Of a stretch of 64,000 bases of DNA, positions 16,722 through 27,662 are shown piece by piece. This stretch comes from Aliiglaciecola sp. 3_MG-2023. GTDB lineage: Bacteria; Pseudomonadota; Gammaproteobacteria; Enterobacterales; Alteromonadaceae. The notes below the pieces were generated by a model. It searched no databases and was not told the DNA's origin. It saw only the letters and a program-made list of their open reading frames with translations. The stretch spans positions 1 through 64,000 of the forward strand of contig NZ_JAUORV010000002.1 in the NCBI RefSeq assembly GCF_030548205.1, given 5' to 3'. The position numbers and the translations under genes were made by a program. Each line of letters begins with the position of its first letter. The stretch's first letter is position 1.

Positions 16722-17626
16722 AACAGGACCTACTAACGTTTAAAGATTGGAGCTCAGAGGCATTAACCAATTTGTTAACCCTTGCGTCTGAAATCAAAGC
16801 TGCACCTGAAAAATACAATCAAGTTTTGGCGGGTAAATCCATTGCCGCCTTATTTGAGAAACCTTCTCTGCGCACCCGAGTAAGTTTTGATATTGGTATC
16901 AATAAACTCGGTGGTCACATGGTTTATCTTGATTCCCAAGCGGGTAAGTTAGCTGGACGAGAGGACGCCAAAGACACGGCAGCAAATTTAGCCTGTTGGG
17001 CCGACGCCATTGTTGCCAGAGTTTATAGTCACGATACCTTAGTACAATTTAGCCAGGCGGCTAAAGTACCAGTCATCAACGCATTATGTGACCTGTACCA
17101 CCCCTGCCAAGCGGTAGCTGACTTTCTAACCTTAAAAGAAACCTACGGGTCGTTAGAAAATTTGACCTTAGCCTATGTGGGTGATGGTAATAATGTTACT
17201 CATTCACTTTTAATTGTTGGCGCAATACTTGGGGTCAATATTGTGAGTGTAACGCCTGAAGGTTACGAAGTTGACCAAAGGATATTTGAAATTAGCCAGA
17301 AGATTGCCCAAAAAACCGGAGCGAAAATCACCCAAAGTGATGACATCTCCGCTGCTAAAGGGGCAAATGTCCTGTATGCAGATACGTGGTTATCAATGGG
17401 TGACGAAACGCCTTTAGAAGATATTAAACGTATTTTTGACCCTTATAAAGTAGATGAAGATATGATGGCGTTAACCGGTGCTGAGTATGTAATGCATTGC
17501 CAACCAGCCCATCGTGATTTAGAAATTAGCGGTGCGCTAATTGATGGCGATAAATCATTATTAATGCAGCAAGCCGAAAATAGAATGCATGGTCAAAATG
17601 CAATTCTAGTAACCTTGTTGGCTTAA
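16718..17626 (+). CDS. argF: Ornithine carbamoyltransferase
   Basis: ArgF makes citrulline from ornithine and carbamoyl phosphate. The 302-residue length matches the shorter anabolic type rather than the 334-residue E. coli ArgI. The carbamoyl-phosphate motif is SLRTR (in KPSLRTRVSFD) and the HPCQAVADFLT block is normal. The ornithine-binding motif, usually HCLP, reads HCQPAHR here; the Cys is kept and the Leu position is known to use its backbone carbonyl, so activity is expected. The ATGA overlap with argB shows coupling. A gap of 124 bases separates it from argG. Confidence 0.95.
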   Translation: MKQDLLTFKDWSSEALTNLLTLASEIKAAPEKYNQVLAGKSIAALFEKPSLRTRVSFDIGINKLGGHMVYLDSQAGKLAGREDAKDTAANLACWADAIVARVYSHDTLVQFSQAAKVPVINALCDLYHPCQAVADFLTLKETYGSLENLTLAYVGDGNNVTHSLLIVGAILGVNIVSVTPEGYEVDQRIFEISQKIAQKTGAKITQSDDISAAKGANVLYADTWLSMGDETPLEDIKRIFDPYKVDEDMMALTGAEYVMHCQPAHRDLEISGALIDGDKSLLMQQAENRMHGQNAILVTLLA

Positions 17627-17750
17627 CAGCATAAATGGCACGCTTTAATCGTGCATAAAAAGAATTGTTTGAAATTTAGTTAATAAATTAATCCATTTAA
17701 GCTGATTTGCTCAAATTACCAATCAGCGCAAGTTTATTTAGGAAATAGTT

Positions 17751-18983
17751 ATGTCAAAACCCGACGTTAAAAAAGTTGTACTTGCCTATTCAGGCGGCTT
17801 AGATACCTCTGCCATTATTCCATGGTTGAAAGAAAATTATGATTGTGAAGTAGTGGCCTTTGCTGCCGATGTAGGTCAAGGTGATGAAGAATTAGAAGGC
17901 CTCCATGAAAAAGCCATCAAAACCGGTGCCAGCGAATGTTATATCGTTGATTTGAAAGAAGAGTTTGTTGCAGATTATATTTATCCAACGATTAAAACTG
18001 GCGCAGTATACGAAGGTGAGTACTTACTAGGTACGTCTATGGCGCGTCCAGTAATTGCTAAAGCTCAAGTAGAAATTGCCCGCAAAGTAGGGGCAGATGC
18101 GCTTTGTCACGGTTGTACGGGTAAAGGTAACGACCAAGTGCGTTTCGAAAGTACATTTGCTGCACTAGCACCTGATTTACAAGTCATTGCTCCATGGCGT
18201 GAGTGGGATATGGTTTCACGTGAAGATTTACTAGATTATCTAGCAGAACGGGATATTAAAACCAGTGCTTCTGCCACGAAGATTTACAGCCGTGATGCAA
18301 ACGCATGGCACATCTCCCATGAAGGCGGTGAACTAGAGGATCCTTGGTGTGAACCAACCAAAGGCATTTGGACCATGACAGTGGATCCAGAAGATGCCCC
18401 AGACAAGCCAGAAAGTGTTGCCTTGAGTTTTGATAAAGGACAACTCACCACAGTAAACGGAGTTGCCTTATCGCCATATCAAGCACTCGTTGAATTAAAC
18501 AACATTGCAGCTAAACATGGCGTTGGCCGCATTGATATTGTTGAAAACCGGTTAGTGGGAATGAAGTCTCGCGGATGTTATGAAACACCTGGGGGCACCG
18601 TAATGATGGCAGCATACAAAGCGCTAGAGTGTATGGTTTTAGATAAAGCGGCATTAAAACATCGTGAATACCTAGGCTTAGAATTCTCGCACGTAATGTA
18701 TGACGGCCGTTGGTTTACAGCCCTATCTGATTCTTTGTTAGCAGGTGCCGAAGTGTTTGCACAGCAAGTTACCGGTGACATTGTGATCAAGCTATATAAA
18801 GGACGTGCCACTGTGACCCAACGTCGCTCGCCAAATAGCTTGTATTCAGAAGACTTTGCGACTTTTGGTGAAGACGATGTTTATGATCAAAAACATGCCG
18901 AAGGATTCATTCGTTTGTTTAGCTTGTCGAGCCGCATCGCAACCTTGAATAAAAAAGCGCAAGACGCTAAAAAAGGAAATTAG
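17751..18983 (+). CDS. argG: Argininosuccinate synthase
   Basis: ArgG condenses citrulline and aspartate with ATP to argininosuccinate. The 410-residue protein is the common shorter type (about 400 residues). The PP-loop [11 protein letters not shown] lies near residue 12; [13 protein letters not shown] and the aspartate/citrulline block [19 protein letters not shown] follow. It has a strong AGGAAA ribosome site and is followed by argH after 2 bases. Confidence 0.97.
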   Translation: MSKPDVKKVVLAYSGGLDTSAIIPWLKENYDCEVVAFAADVGQGDEELEGLHEKAIKTGASECYIVDLKEEFVADYIYPTIKTGAVYEGEYLLGTSMARPVIAKAQVEIARKVGADALCHGCTGKGNDQVRFESTFAALAPDLQVIAPWREWDMVSREDLLDYLAERDIKTSASATKIYSRDANAWHISHEGGELEDPWCEPTKGIWTMTVDPEDAPDKPESVALSFDKGQLTTVNGVALSPYQALVELNNIAAKHGVGRIDIVENRLVGMKSRGCYETPGGTVMMAAYKALECMVLDKAALKHREYLGLEFSHVMYDGRWFTALSDSLLAGAEVFAQQVTGDIVIKLYKGRATVTQRRSPNSLYSEDFATFGEDDVYDQKHAEGFIRLFSLSSRIATLNKKAQDAKKGN

Positions 18984-18985
18984 TC

Positions 18986-20362
18986 ATGGGTTTATGGGGA
19001 GGCCGCTTCCAAGAGGGCAGCAGTAACATGTTCAAACAGGTCAATGACTCTTTGCCCTTTGACCGAATATTAGCGAGCCAAGATATTCGTGGCTCGATTG
19101 TTTGGTCTCGTGCCATAGCGAAAGCTGGCGTGTTAACCACTGAAGAACAGCAACAACTTGAATCTGCATTAAATGAATTGCTGAGTAAAGCCGATGCCGA
19201 TGAACTGGATTTTGATGCCAGTGGTGAAGAAGATATTCATAGCTTCATCGAGTCAGCGTTAATTGAAAAGCTAGGTGACTTAGGCCGAAAACTGCATACA
19301 GGACGCAGTCGAAACGACCAAGTGGCGACGGATTTTAGACTCTGGTGTAAAGAGCATTTAGAAAGTCTTAAAGATGATCTAATCGCAATTAAAAATGCCC
19401 TTGTACTGTCAGCCGATCGCAATAGAAAAGTTATCTTGCCAGGTTATACCCATTTGCAACGCGCTCAACCCGTGCGTTATCCGCATTGGTGTTTGGCGTA
19501 TGTTGAAATGCTCAAACGCGACATTAGTCGTTTACAAGATTTGCTGGCAAGAATGAACCAATGTCCACTAGGCAGTGGTGCTTTAGCAGGCACTGTGTAC
19601 GCTATTGATCGTCAGGAGATTGCAGAGCAACTTAGCTTTGCCTCTCCTTGTGTGAATAGTTTAGATGCAGTATCTGATCGAGACTATGTTCTAGAGCTTT
19701 TATTCTGCGCAAGTACATCCATGATGCATTTATCACGCATGGCAGAAGATCTTATCTTCTTTAATTCTGGTGAAGCTGGGTTTATCACCTTAGGTGATGC
19801 TGTCACTTCTGGCTCATCATTGATGCCACAAAAGAAAAATCCTGATGCATTGGAATTAATGCGCGGCAAATGCGGCAGAGTATTTGGTAGCTTGCAGGCA
19901 TTATTAGTCACTATGAAAGGCCTTCCGCTTGCGTACAACAAAGACATGCAAGAAGACAAAGAAGGTGCCTTTGATGCGGTTAATCAATGGCATATTTGTT
20001 TGTGCATAGCTGCCGAAGTAGTAGACACCATTGAATTAGATGCAGAGCGCACAGCGCAAGCAGCTAAGCAAGGTTATGCCAATGCGACCGAAATGGCCGA
20101 TTATCTTGTTGCCAAAGGTATTCCATTTAGAACTGCACATGACATTTCTGGACAAATCGTACTCGCTGCTATCGAACAAAACAAAGCCATTGAAAATTTA
20201 ACGCTAGAGGAATTACAAAACTTCAGTTCTGAAATTGAAGACGATGTGTATGCCGTACTAGAGCTAGAGTACTTGGTTGATAAGCGCAATATACTTGGTG
20301 GCACAGGTGCACAGCCAGTATTTGCAGCCCTTGATGCTGAACTGAAAAGTATAAAGAGCTGA
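18986..20362 (+). CDS. argH: Argininosuccinate lyase
   Basis: ArgH splits argininosuccinate into arginine and fumarate. The 458-residue protein has the fumarase/aspartase signature [12 protein letters not shown], with the catalytic Ser at 277-278, plus [13 protein letters not shown] and the TYLQ-like block [11 protein letters not shown]. Some Vibrionales and Alteromonadales carry a fused ArgH with a C-terminal GNAT acetyltransferase; here the lyase ends at normal length and a separate full argA follows 11 bases later. Confidence 0.97.
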   Translation: MGLWGGRFQEGSSNMFKQVNDSLPFDRILASQDIRGSIVWSRAIAKAGVLTTEEQQQLESALNELLSKADADELDFDASGEEDIHSFIESALIEKLGDLGRKLHTGRSRNDQVATDFRLWCKEHLESLKDDLIAIKNALVLSADRNRKVILPGYTHLQRAQPVRYPHWCLAYVEMLKRDISRLQDLLARMNQCPLGSGALAGTVYAIDRQEIAEQLSFASPCVNSLDAVSDRDYVLELLFCASTSMMHLSRMAEDLIFFNSGEAGFITLGDAVTSGSSLMPQKKNPDALELMRGKCGRVFGSLQALLVTMKGLPLAYNKDMQEDKEGAFDAVNQWHICLCIAAEVVDTIELDAERTAQAAKQGYANATEMADYLVAKGIPFRTAHDISGQIVLAAIEQNKAIENLTLEELQNFSSEIEDDVYAVLELEYLVDKRNILGGTGAQPVFAALDAELKSIKS

Positions 20363-20373
20363 GGAACGAAATA

Positions 20374-21690
20374 ATGGTGATGTCAGACATTGATAGCGTT
20401 AGGTTGTTTCGCAACTCTGCCCCTTATATTAATTCTCATAGGGGTAAAACGTTTGTTTTAATGTTTGGTGGCGAGGCCGTTGAAGACATTAACTTCCCCA
20501 ATATTATCAATGACATAGCCTTACTTAATAGTTTGGGTGTGAAACTTGTTTTGGTACACGGTGCGCGCCCGCAAATCGACCAACGTATTGCCTTACGGGG
20601 TGTTGAAAAACGCTTTAGTAATAATGTTCGCTTAACCGACAAAGACACCTTGGAATCGGTAAAAGACGCTGCAGGCTCAGTACGTTCGCAAATTGAGGCT
20701 CTGTTAACCATGGGGCTGGCAAACTCGCCAATGCACGGCGCGCATATTCGTGTGTGCTCTGGTAATTTGGTTGTCGCCATGCCTATGGGCGTTAGAGACG
20801 GTGTTGATTTTGAGCACACGGGCGTGGTGAGACGTATTGATGTAGTTGGCATAAACGATCACCTTCAAGATGGCTCCATCGTCTTGTTATCACCTATGGG
20901 ATACTCATCCACAGGAGAAGTGTTTAACTTATCTCACGAAGATGTTGCCACTCAAGCGGCGATAAGCTTAAACGCCGACAAGTTGATTGTTTTTTCTGAG
21001 CATCAAGGCATTTTAGATGAAAGCGGAAAACTGCGCCGCAACATAGACTCATCAAAGTTGGCTGATTTGCTGGAAGAAGGTGCCAGAGAAGATCAACGAG
21101 GCATCTTAGACGCAATCAATCAAACCATTGCTGCGGATATTCCCCGCTGCCATTGCGTTAGCTTCAAAAAAGATGGGGCTTTACTGCAAGAGTTATTCAC
21201 CCGAGACGGTTCTGGTTCTCTTGTTTCAAAACGCCATTACGAGCAACTTCGCAAAGCGAAAATTGAAGATGTGGGAGGGATCCTACAGTTGATCAATCCC
21301 CTCGAAGAGAAAGGGATTTTGGTTAAACGTTCTCGAGAGCTTTTAGAAGCGGAGATTGAACAGTTTACTGTTATCGAGCGCGACGGCATGATTATCGCCT
21401 GTGCTGCTTTTTACCCTTACCCCCAAGATGGTACGGGAGAGCTTGCTTGTGTTGCTACCCATGGCGACTATCGCGGTAAAAGTCGAGCTGAACGCTTACT
21501 TGAAGCCATAAAGCAAGACGCTGAAGAACAAGGATTAGAGAGTATTTTTGTGCTGACAACTGTGACCGCTCATTGGTTTCAAGAGCAAGGTTTTGTGATG
21601 TCCAGCATTGATGCCCTGCCTGAATCGAAAAAGTTGTTATACAACTTTCAGAGGAACTCGAAGGTATTTGTTATGCCCCTTGATAAATAG
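20374..21690 (+). CDS. argA: Amino-acid N-acetyltransferase (N-acetylglutamate synthase)
   Basis: ArgA acetylates glutamate with acetyl-CoA, the first step and usual feedback point of arginine synthesis. The 438-residue protein has the two domains of classical ArgA (E. coli 443): an amino-acid-kinase-like arginine-binding domain (about 20-290, LVLVHGARPQI) and a C-terminal GNAT domain (about 295-435, ATHGDYRGKSRAERLLEAI). GAGGAACG lies 8 bases before the ATG. It closes the argGHA unit and is followed by a strong terminator. Confidence 0.97.
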   Translation: MVMSDIDSVRLFRNSAPYINSHRGKTFVLMFGGEAVEDINFPNIINDIALLNSLGVKLVLVHGARPQIDQRIALRGVEKRFSNNVRLTDKDTLESVKDAAGSVRSQIEALLTMGLANSPMHGAHIRVCSGNLVVAMPMGVRDGVDFEHTGVVRRIDVVGINDHLQDGSIVLLSPMGYSSTGEVFNLSHEDVATQAAISLNADKLIVFSEHQGILDESGKLRRNIDSSKLADLLEEGAREDQRGILDAINQTIAADIPRCHCVSFKKDGALLQELFTRDGSGSLVSKRHYEQLRKAKIEDVGGILQLINPLEEKGILVKRSRELLEAEIEQFTVIERDGMIIACAAFYPYPQDGTGELACVATHGDYRGKSRAERLLEAIKQDAEEQGLESIFVLTTVTAHWFQEQGFVMSSIDALPESKKLLYNFQRNSKVFVMPLDK

Positions 21691-21733
21691 ACTTCTGGAA
21701 CTAACCAGTATCGAGCTATTTCTGAATAAAAAA

Positions 21734-21772
21734 ACGGCCAACTATTTTTGCGAATCGTTGGCCGTTTTTTTT
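21734..21772. terminator. Bidirectional intrinsic terminator between argA and maeA
   Basis: ACGGCCAAC (21734-21742) pairs perfectly with GTTGGCCGT (21757-21765). An A-run precedes and an eight-T run follows, so it can stop transcription of both the argGHA operon and the convergent maeA. Confidence 0.9.
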
Positions 21773-21797
21773 GGCATTATATTAAGTTACAACGAGT

Positions 21798-23486
21798 TTA
21801 GATACTCACTCGTTTGTATTGACGGTATTTAGGTTTCCAGAAATTAGCTTCAATACTTGCTCGTAGCGCATCGTCGCTGGTTTCTAGTGCCAAACCTTGT
21901 TGTTGAGCAACCTTTCCTACTGCAAATGCAATTTTTTTACTTAAACTTGCAATATCAGTTAAAGGCGGTAATAACGAGCCCTCACCTTCGCTAGCTAAAG
22001 GAGAAGCCAGCGCTAAGGCTTCACTAGTGGCCATTAGCATCTCCTCACTGACCAATCGAGCTTTAGTAGCCAACACACCCAAACCAATTCCTGGGAAAAT
22101 ATAGCTGTTATTACATTGGGCAATGGGGAATATACTGCCGTTATATTCAACTGGGTCAAAAGGACTTCCCGTAGCAATAATTACCTGCCCGTTAGTCCAT
22201 TCAATAACTTGTTCAGGTCTGGCTTCAACCTGACGAGAGGGATTGCTTAATGGGAAGATAATGGGTAAATCACAATTCGCTTTCATACCGCGAATGACGT
22301 CTTCGGTAAATAAACCAGCCTGACCGGATACCCCAATCAAAATATCTGGTTTTGCATGGTTCACCACATCTAATAAGCTTGCCCACTCATTTTCGGTTTT
22401 CCAGCCTTTAATCACTTCAGGGTTTTGAACTAATTTCTGTTGGAAATCTCGCAACCCTTGCATACCATCGGTTAATAACCCAAAACGGTCAATCATGAAT
22501 ACTTGCTGCCTGGCTTGAGCATCGCTGATACCCTCATGGCACATACGGCTGATAATCATCTCTGCGATCCCACATCCAGCCGATCCTGACCCCACAAACA
22601 CCACTTTTTGATCTTTTAACTTAACTCCTTTGCTCAAGCATGCTGCCAAAATAGAACCAAGAGTGACAGCTGCTGTACCTTGAATATCATCATTGAAACA
22701 ACATACCTGCTCACGATAGCGCTCTAACAATGGCATAGCATTAGGCTGTGCAAAATCTTCAAACTGAATTAACACTTCAGGCCAGCGTTTATGGGCTGCT
22801 TGAATAAACATATCCACAAAGTCATTATACTCTTCGCCAGTTATCCGTTTGTGACGGGCGCCCATGTACATTGGATCATCAAGTAATTTTTCATTGTTGG
22901 TACCCACATCCAGCATTACAGGTAAGGTATAAGCTGGGCTAATTCCACCGCAAGCGGTATATAATGAAAGCTTACCAATGGGTATTCCCATGCCGCCAAT
23001 ACCTTGGTCACCCAACCCTAAAATCCGCTCACCATCGGTTACCACTATGACTTTCACTTTGCGCTTGGTTGCGTTGCGCAAGATATCGTCAATTTGCGTC
23101 CGCTCAGAATAGGAAATAAATAAGCCACGTGAACTACGATAAATATCAGAAAATTGTTCACAAGCATCCCCTACCGTTGGGGTATAAATAATTGGCATCA
23201 TTTCATCGATGTGAGACTGCACTAAACGATAAAATAAGGTTTCATTATTGTCCTGTATCGCTCGTAGATAAATATGCTTGTTAATAGGAGAAGAAAAACT
23301 GGAATATTGCATATAGGCGCGCTCTACCTGTTCTTCAATGCTCTCATAGCGTGGTGGTAATAGACCGGTTAAATTAAAATTTTCACGCTCCTTTGCAGTA
23401 AATGCACTGCCCTTATTTAATAATGGCGTTTCTAATAATGATGGGCCTGAGTGGGGAATGTACAAGTATTTAGATGTATTACTCAT
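21798..23486 (-). CDS. maeA: NAD-dependent malic enzyme
   Basis: MaeA decarboxylates malate oxidatively to pyruvate with NAD. The 562 residues match E. coli MaeA/SfcA (565). Conserved pieces are the Tyr region [17 protein letters not shown], the metal block [22 protein letters not shown], the Rossmann loop [13 protein letters not shown] and FPLSNPS. It is a single gene converging with argA. A 21-base palindrome sits about 83 bases upstream of the start and may be an operator. Confidence 0.96.
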   Translation of the reverse strand: MSNTSKYLYIPHSGPSLLETPLLNKGSAFTAKERENFNLTGLLPPRYESIEEQVERAYMQYSSFSSPINKHIYLRAIQDNNETLFYRLVQSHIDEMMPIIYTPTVGDACEQFSDIYRSSRGLFISYSERTQIDDILRNATKRKVKVIVVTDGERILGLGDQGIGGMGIPIGKLSLYTACGGISPAYTLPVMLDVGTNNEKLLDDPMYMGARHKRITGEEYNDFVDMFIQAAHKRWPEVLIQFEDFAQPNAMPLLERYREQVCCFNDDIQGTAAVTLGSILAACLSKGVKLKDQKVVFVGSGSAGCGIAEMIISRMCHEGISDAQARQQVFMIDRFGLLTDGMQGLRDFQQKLVQNPEVIKGWKTENEWASLLDVVNHAKPDILIGVSGQAGLFTEDVIRGMKANCDLPIIFPLSNPSRQVEARPEQVIEWTNGQVIIATGSPFDPVEYNGSIFPIAQCNNSYIFPGIGLGVLATKARLVSEEMLMATSEALALASPLASEGEGSLLPPLTDIASLSKKIAFAVGKVAQQQGLALETSDDALRASIEANFWKPKYRQYKRVSI

Positions 23487-23568
23487 TAGAGGTTATCTTT
23501 TTCCGTTTTTCTCTTATTTCTAAAGAGGATTTTATGGGTTAACTGTTTAGTGAGCGTAAGTCTAACCA

Positions 23569-23589
23569 ATACTGAGGTAAACTCAGTAT
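23569..23589. promoter_or_regulatory. Palindromic operator candidate upstream of maeA
   Basis: ATACTGAG-GTAAA-CTCAGTAT is a perfect 8-bp dyad with a 5-base centre, about 83 bases before the maeA start. A second short dyad, TCTG-GT-CAGA, lies about 10 bases further upstream of the gene. Size and symmetry suit a dimeric regulator; which one is unknown. Confidence 0.4.
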
Positions 23590-23669
23590 CAATTTGTCTG
23601 GTCAGATGAGCCCGTCAATATAGTGCTAAATGTTTAACGAAAATTCACGTCCATCAAAGTAGCTCACAG

Positions 23670-23711
23670 GCTCCAAAATTAGCGATTAAGTTACCCGGCT
23701 AATCTTGGAGC
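23670..23711. terminator. Long inverted repeat after mrcA
   Basis: GCTCCAAAATTAGC (23670-23683) and GCTAATCTTGGAGC (23698-23711) pair with one mismatch around a 14-base loop, 44 bases past the mrcA stop. There is no clear T-run on the minus side, so it is a likely 3'-end structure rather than a textbook terminator. Confidence 0.45.
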
Positions 23712-23755
23712 TCATTTTATTTATCGTTAATATAGGTGGATAGCACTTTAGCGCG

Positions 23756-26458
23756 TTAAAAAATATCTTCAGGTTCGACACTGTCCTGTTGACTCGTTTC
23801 AAAGGGATCCACAATACTATCTGATTGAACTGAAGTTGTTGGTTCTGTTCCCTGGATAAAGTATTCAAACATTGAAGTGTAATCGGTTCGCGTTGTGAGC
23901 TTACCTGTTTCCCGATCAATTCTTACGGTGATAATATCTTCAGGCATAGGTTTAGTTTGTTGTGGTACGCCATCCAGGGCTTTTTCCATAAATCGGATCC
24001 ACGCTGGTTGAGCTGCTTTAGCACCATCTTCGGCACCTATCATAGCATTACCAATCCAATTAAACTTCTCAGGGTTTTCGTTGATCAAATTCTGATTTCG
24101 GGAAGTGCGCCCCAACATTCGACTCATATCATCAAAGCCAACCCAAGAGGTAGCAACGAGTCCAGGCGCAAAGCCACTGAACCAAGTATCACGAGAGTCA
24201 TTGGTAGTACCGGTTTTACCCGCCAAATCAGTGCGGCCGAGAATATTTCTAGCTCGCCAACCTGTGCCCAGCCAATAGGTATTGCGCTTAGGATCGTTGC
24301 TCCAACGGCCATTGCCACGCACAGCGGTGCGCATCATTTCTCGGACTAAAAAGGTGTTTTGGGCCGACACCACTCGTTCAGCAATATTTATCTCGGGCTC
24401 TTCCTCAGCCCCGGCTTCTGGTTCCGACAAACCATTTAATTCAGCTGCCAACAAAGCTTCAATCTGCTGCTCTGTCAGCTCTTCTGGATTGAGTTCTGAC
24501 GAGCTTTCCTCTTGGGTTTGCTCGGCATTAAGGCTTTCACATTCTTCACAAACCTGTGGTGGATTGGCTTGCCATAGAATTTTGCCATATTCATCTTCGA
24601 TACGCTGGATGAAATGAGGGCGCACATAATAGCCACCGTTAGCGATTACTGACATGGCAGTGGCAACCTCTAAAGGTGTTTGCGAGCCTGAGCCCAAAGA
24701 TAAGGTTTCATCTTTAGGGATTTCACTGCGGTCAAAACCAAATTTACTAAGATGGTCCACTGCTGCGTTGATACCAATTGCACGTAACAAACGAACAGAT
24801 ACAACGTTTTTCGATTTTCCTAAAGCAACACGCATGCGAATGGGTCCATCATAAACTGCAGGTGAGTTTTGTGGCCGCCATGCAGTACCTGTGCTTGCAT
24901 CCCATTGATTAATGGGGGCATCATTAATGATACTCGCTAAGGTATAACCTTGTTCGATTGCGGCAGAATATATGAAAGGTTTAATATTTGAGCCCACTTG
25001 CCTTTTTGCTTGGGTCGCGCGATTAAATTGACTCTGGTAAAAACTATAACCGCCTACAACTGCCTGAACCGCACCATTATTAGGGTCAAGAGCCACAAAT
25101 GCGCCACTCACCGTAGGCAATTGCGATAACTTCCAGATACCTTCTTCGTTTTGTCTAATCCATATTAATTGACCTTCGGCAACAATATCACTCGCAGTTT
25201 TAGGATCCTTACCTTGGCGATTATCATCTATATAAGGTCTTGCCCAATGCATACCTTGCCATTCGATAGTTTGATATTCCCCTTGGCCATTAAAAACTTC
25301 AAAACTGGTTTCATCAACTTTAGTGACCACTGCCGGATTAAGAACTCCAATTTTCGGATACGCAGCCAAAACCTCTAACATCTGAGTTTCGTCCCATGGG
25401 GCTGAGTCGAGTTCAACCAGTTCAATCAGTTCAGAATTTTCATCTGCACTGTTATTCTGTTGGTTATTTTCTTCTTGCTCTCCCCATAACACTCGTATGG
25501 GACCACGATATCCATGGCGTTCGTCATAATCATGCAAATTACGTATCACTGCGGTTTGTGCGGCAAACTGTAAATCCGATGGCGCAGTAGCAAATACTTG
25601 ATAACCGCCGGTTTCAGCTTCTTCTTTGCCATACAGCTCAACCATTTCATTGTAGATAAGATCGGCTAAGTAAGGCGCATCTAACTGAATTTCCGCGCCA
25701 TGACGTTTAGAAATCACAGGTTCGTTATTAGCCTGATCAAACTCCTCACGAGTTATATACTCCTCATCAAGCATTCTTAACAATACAACTCTGCGGCGCG
25801 CTTTAGCCCTTTCTGGACTGGAAATTGGATTCAATGTAGAAGGAGCTTTAGGCAGCCCAGCAATGGTCGCCACTTCAGCTAGACTCAGCTCATTCACCGC
25901 CTTGCCATAATAAACTTGGGCGGCTGCACCAAACCCGAAAGCGCGATGCCCCAATTCAATTTTATTTAAATACAGCGCCAATATTTCATCTTTGCTAAGC
26001 AAACCTTCCATATGCCATGCAATAAAGATCTCTTTTATTTTTCGAATGTAGGTTTTATCACGGGTTAAGAAAAAGCCTCTCGCTAGCTGCATTGTAAGGG
26101 TACTACCACCTTGCCCACGCTCGCCAGTCAAGACTAAATTCACAAAAGCTCGCCCTAAGCCGATAGGATCTATACCAGGGTGTTCGTAGAATCGACTATC
26201 CTCTATTGCAAGTACGGCATTAATGAGTGATTGCGGGACTTCGTCTAACTCTAAAGGTATGCGACGCTTGACACCAAACTGAGAAATCAGTTTACCGTCT
26301 TGTGTATAAATCTTCATGGGTGTTTGTAAGCGAACGTCTTTTAACACTTCAACACTTGGAAGATCGGGTTTGATATAAAAGTACATACCTACAATCGCTA
26401 TCGTACCAAGCAGAAATGCGGCTATACTCATTATTAATAACAGTTTGATGTACTTCAC
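23756..26458 (-). CDS. mrcA: Penicillin-binding protein 1A
   Basis: This bifunctional peptidoglycan synthase polymerises glycan strands and crosslinks stem peptides. The 900-residue protein has a membrane anchor (8-28), a GT51 transglycosylase domain (about 55-235) with catalytic Glu86 in LAIEDSRFYEHPG, an OB-like insert (about 320-430) and a transpeptidase domain (about 440-800). The nucleophile is Ser490 in GSNIKPF; SKN is in GKSKNVVS and KTGTTNDS is the third motif. An acidic Glu-rich insert of about 60 residues (around 650-710, after a CEEC pair) and an acidic tail are lineage-specific. It is divergent from pilM, as in many gammaproteobacteria. Confidence 0.96.
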   Translation of the reverse strand: MKYIKLLLIMSIAAFLLGTIAIVGMYFYIKPDLPSVEVLKDVRLQTPMKIYTQDGKLISQFGVKRRIPLELDEVPQSLINAVLAIEDSRFYEHPGIDPIGLGRAFVNLVLTGERGQGGSTLTMQLARGFFLTRDKTYIRKIKEIFIAWHMEGLLSKDEILALYLNKIELGHRAFGFGAAAQVYYGKAVNELSLAEVATIAGLPKAPSTLNPISSPERAKARRRVVLLRMLDEEYITREEFDQANNEPVISKRHGAEIQLDAPYLADLIYNEMVELYGKEEAETGGYQVFATAPSDLQFAAQTAVIRNLHDYDERHGYRGPIRVLWGEQEENNQQNNSADENSELIELVELDSAPWDETQMLEVLAAYPKIGVLNPAVVTKVDETSFEVFNGQGEYQTIEWQGMHWARPYIDDNRQGKDPKTASDIVAEGQLIWIRQNEEGIWKLSQLPTVSGAFVALDPNNGAVQAVVGGYSFYQSQFNRATQAKRQVGSNIKPFIYSAAIEQGYTLASIINDAPINQWDASTGTAWRPQNSPAVYDGPIRMRVALGKSKNVVSVRLLRAIGINAAVDHLSKFGFDRSEIPKDETLSLGSGSQTPLEVATAMSVIANGGYYVRPHFIQRIEDEYGKILWQANPPQVCEECESLNAEQTQEESSSELNPEELTEQQIEALLAAELNGLSEPEAGAEEEPEINIAERVVSAQNTFLVREMMRTAVRGNGRWSNDPKRNTYWLGTGWRARNILGRTDLAGKTGTTNDSRDTWFSGFAPGLVATSWVGFDDMSRMLGRTSRNQNLINENPEKFNWIGNAMIGAEDGAKAAQPAWIRFMEKALDGVPQQTKPMPEDIITVRIDRETGKLTTRTDYTSMFEYFIQGTEPTTSVQSDSIVDPFETSQQDSVEPEDIF

Positions 26459-26594
26459 AAAAATTAAACTACCAGAGCAAAATTAACTAAATGACTTATA
26501 TTTTATACCTATGTACCGTTATTAGAACCATTAAAAACAAAAAAATGAGTAATAATGGTAAAACTAAAGCAATTAATATGGTTCGGAACTAACT

Positions 26595-27662
26595 GTGTTG
26601 AAAGAACTTTTCAAGAAAAAAGCCTCTCAAATGATAGGTCTCGATATCGGTACCAGGTACGTTAAGGCCGTTTTGTTCGAACAAGATGGCAAGCAAACTA
26701 AGGTACAGAGTTTCGCATGTGAGCAAATAAACGGCAATGCCTTTGCTGACAGAGAAATAAAAGATTTTGACGCTATTAGTAACGTGCTCAAAAAAGTGAA
26801 ACTGTCTCTGAAAAGCAAAAACAAAAATGTTGTGGTGGCTATATCAGGCAGTTCAGTGTTAAGTAAAATCGTTTATATGGATCCCGACCAACAAGATTTC
26901 GAACTGGAAACACAAATCGAAATCGAATCTGACAGCCTTATTCCCTATCCATTAGAAGAAGTCTATTTAGATTTTGAAGAGCTAGGTGAGAGCAAGACAC
27001 ATATAGGTAAAGTGGATGTATTGTTAAGTGCTGCCCACAAAGATGTCGTCGATAGCCGTATTACCCTGTTAAGGGAGCTCGAGTTTATACCTAAAATTGT
27101 TGATATCGAAAATTATGCGCTAGGCAATGCAATAATTGAATTTGCCGAGTATCCTGCAGACAAACCCGTGCTATGTTTCAATATTGGCGCGTCTCAATTA
27201 CAACTTTGCGTGGTCGAAAATGACAGAGTTGTTTATAGCAAAGAGCATAGTTTTGGGATGGATAGTCTTATTCAAGATTTGAGTATTATTCACACCCTGG
27301 AGAAATCAGAAACCGAGCAACAATTGGTTAAAGGTGAGTTACCTGCTACCTGGCGTGAAGATACATTCCCGATATTTTTAGCTAACCTAAACCAACATAT
27401 CAGTCGCGCGGTTCAAATGTATATTAGTTCAACTGGTGCGGAACGACCTGAATCCATGATGGTCTGTGGTGGTGGCGCAAATATACAACAAATAGCCGCT
27501 GATTTAGAATCAGAATTAGCAGTGGAAGTGACTATTTTCAATCCATTTAAAGCAATGCAAATTTCTGAAAAAGCGGAACAGCAAGGTTTTCAAGACGTGG
27601 CTCCACAATTAGCGATTGCAGCCGGTTTAGCATCTAGGAGTTTCAAGCCATGTCACATGTAA
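26595..27662 (+). CDS. pilM: Type IV pilus assembly protein PilM
   Basis: PilM is a cytoplasmic actin-like ATPase-fold protein that binds the PilN N-terminus and links the alignment complex to the pilus motor. The 355-residue protein opens LKELFKKKASQMIGLDIGTR, with the FtsA-like phosphate-1 motif IGLDIGTRYVK and a later CGGGANI loop. The start is GTG at 26595 or the next codon TTG at 26598; a GGAA lies upstream of both. The gene begins pilMNOPQ and overlaps pilN by 13 bases. Confidence 0.95.
   Translation: MLKELFKKKASQMIGLDIGTRYVKAVLFEQDGKQTKVQSFACEQINGNAFADREIKDFDAISNVLKKVKLSLKSKNKNVVVAISGSSVLSKIVYMDPDQQDFELETQIEIESDSLIPYPLEEVYLDFEELGESKTHIGKVDVLLSAAHKDVVDSRITLLRELEFIPKIVDIENYALGNAIIEFAEYPADKPVLCFNIGASQLQLCVVENDRVVYSKEHSFGMDSLIQDLSIIHTLEKSETEQQLVKGELPATWREDTFPIFLANLNQHISRAVQMYISSTGAERPESMMVCGGGANIQQIAADLESELAVEVTIFNPFKAMQISEKAEQQGFQDVAPQLAIAAGLASRSFKPCHM

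Noticed and set aside
17638-17654. GCACG/CGTGC hairpin after argF as a terminator
   Set aside because: Only 5 bp, no T-run, and argG follows on the same strand; read-through is likely.
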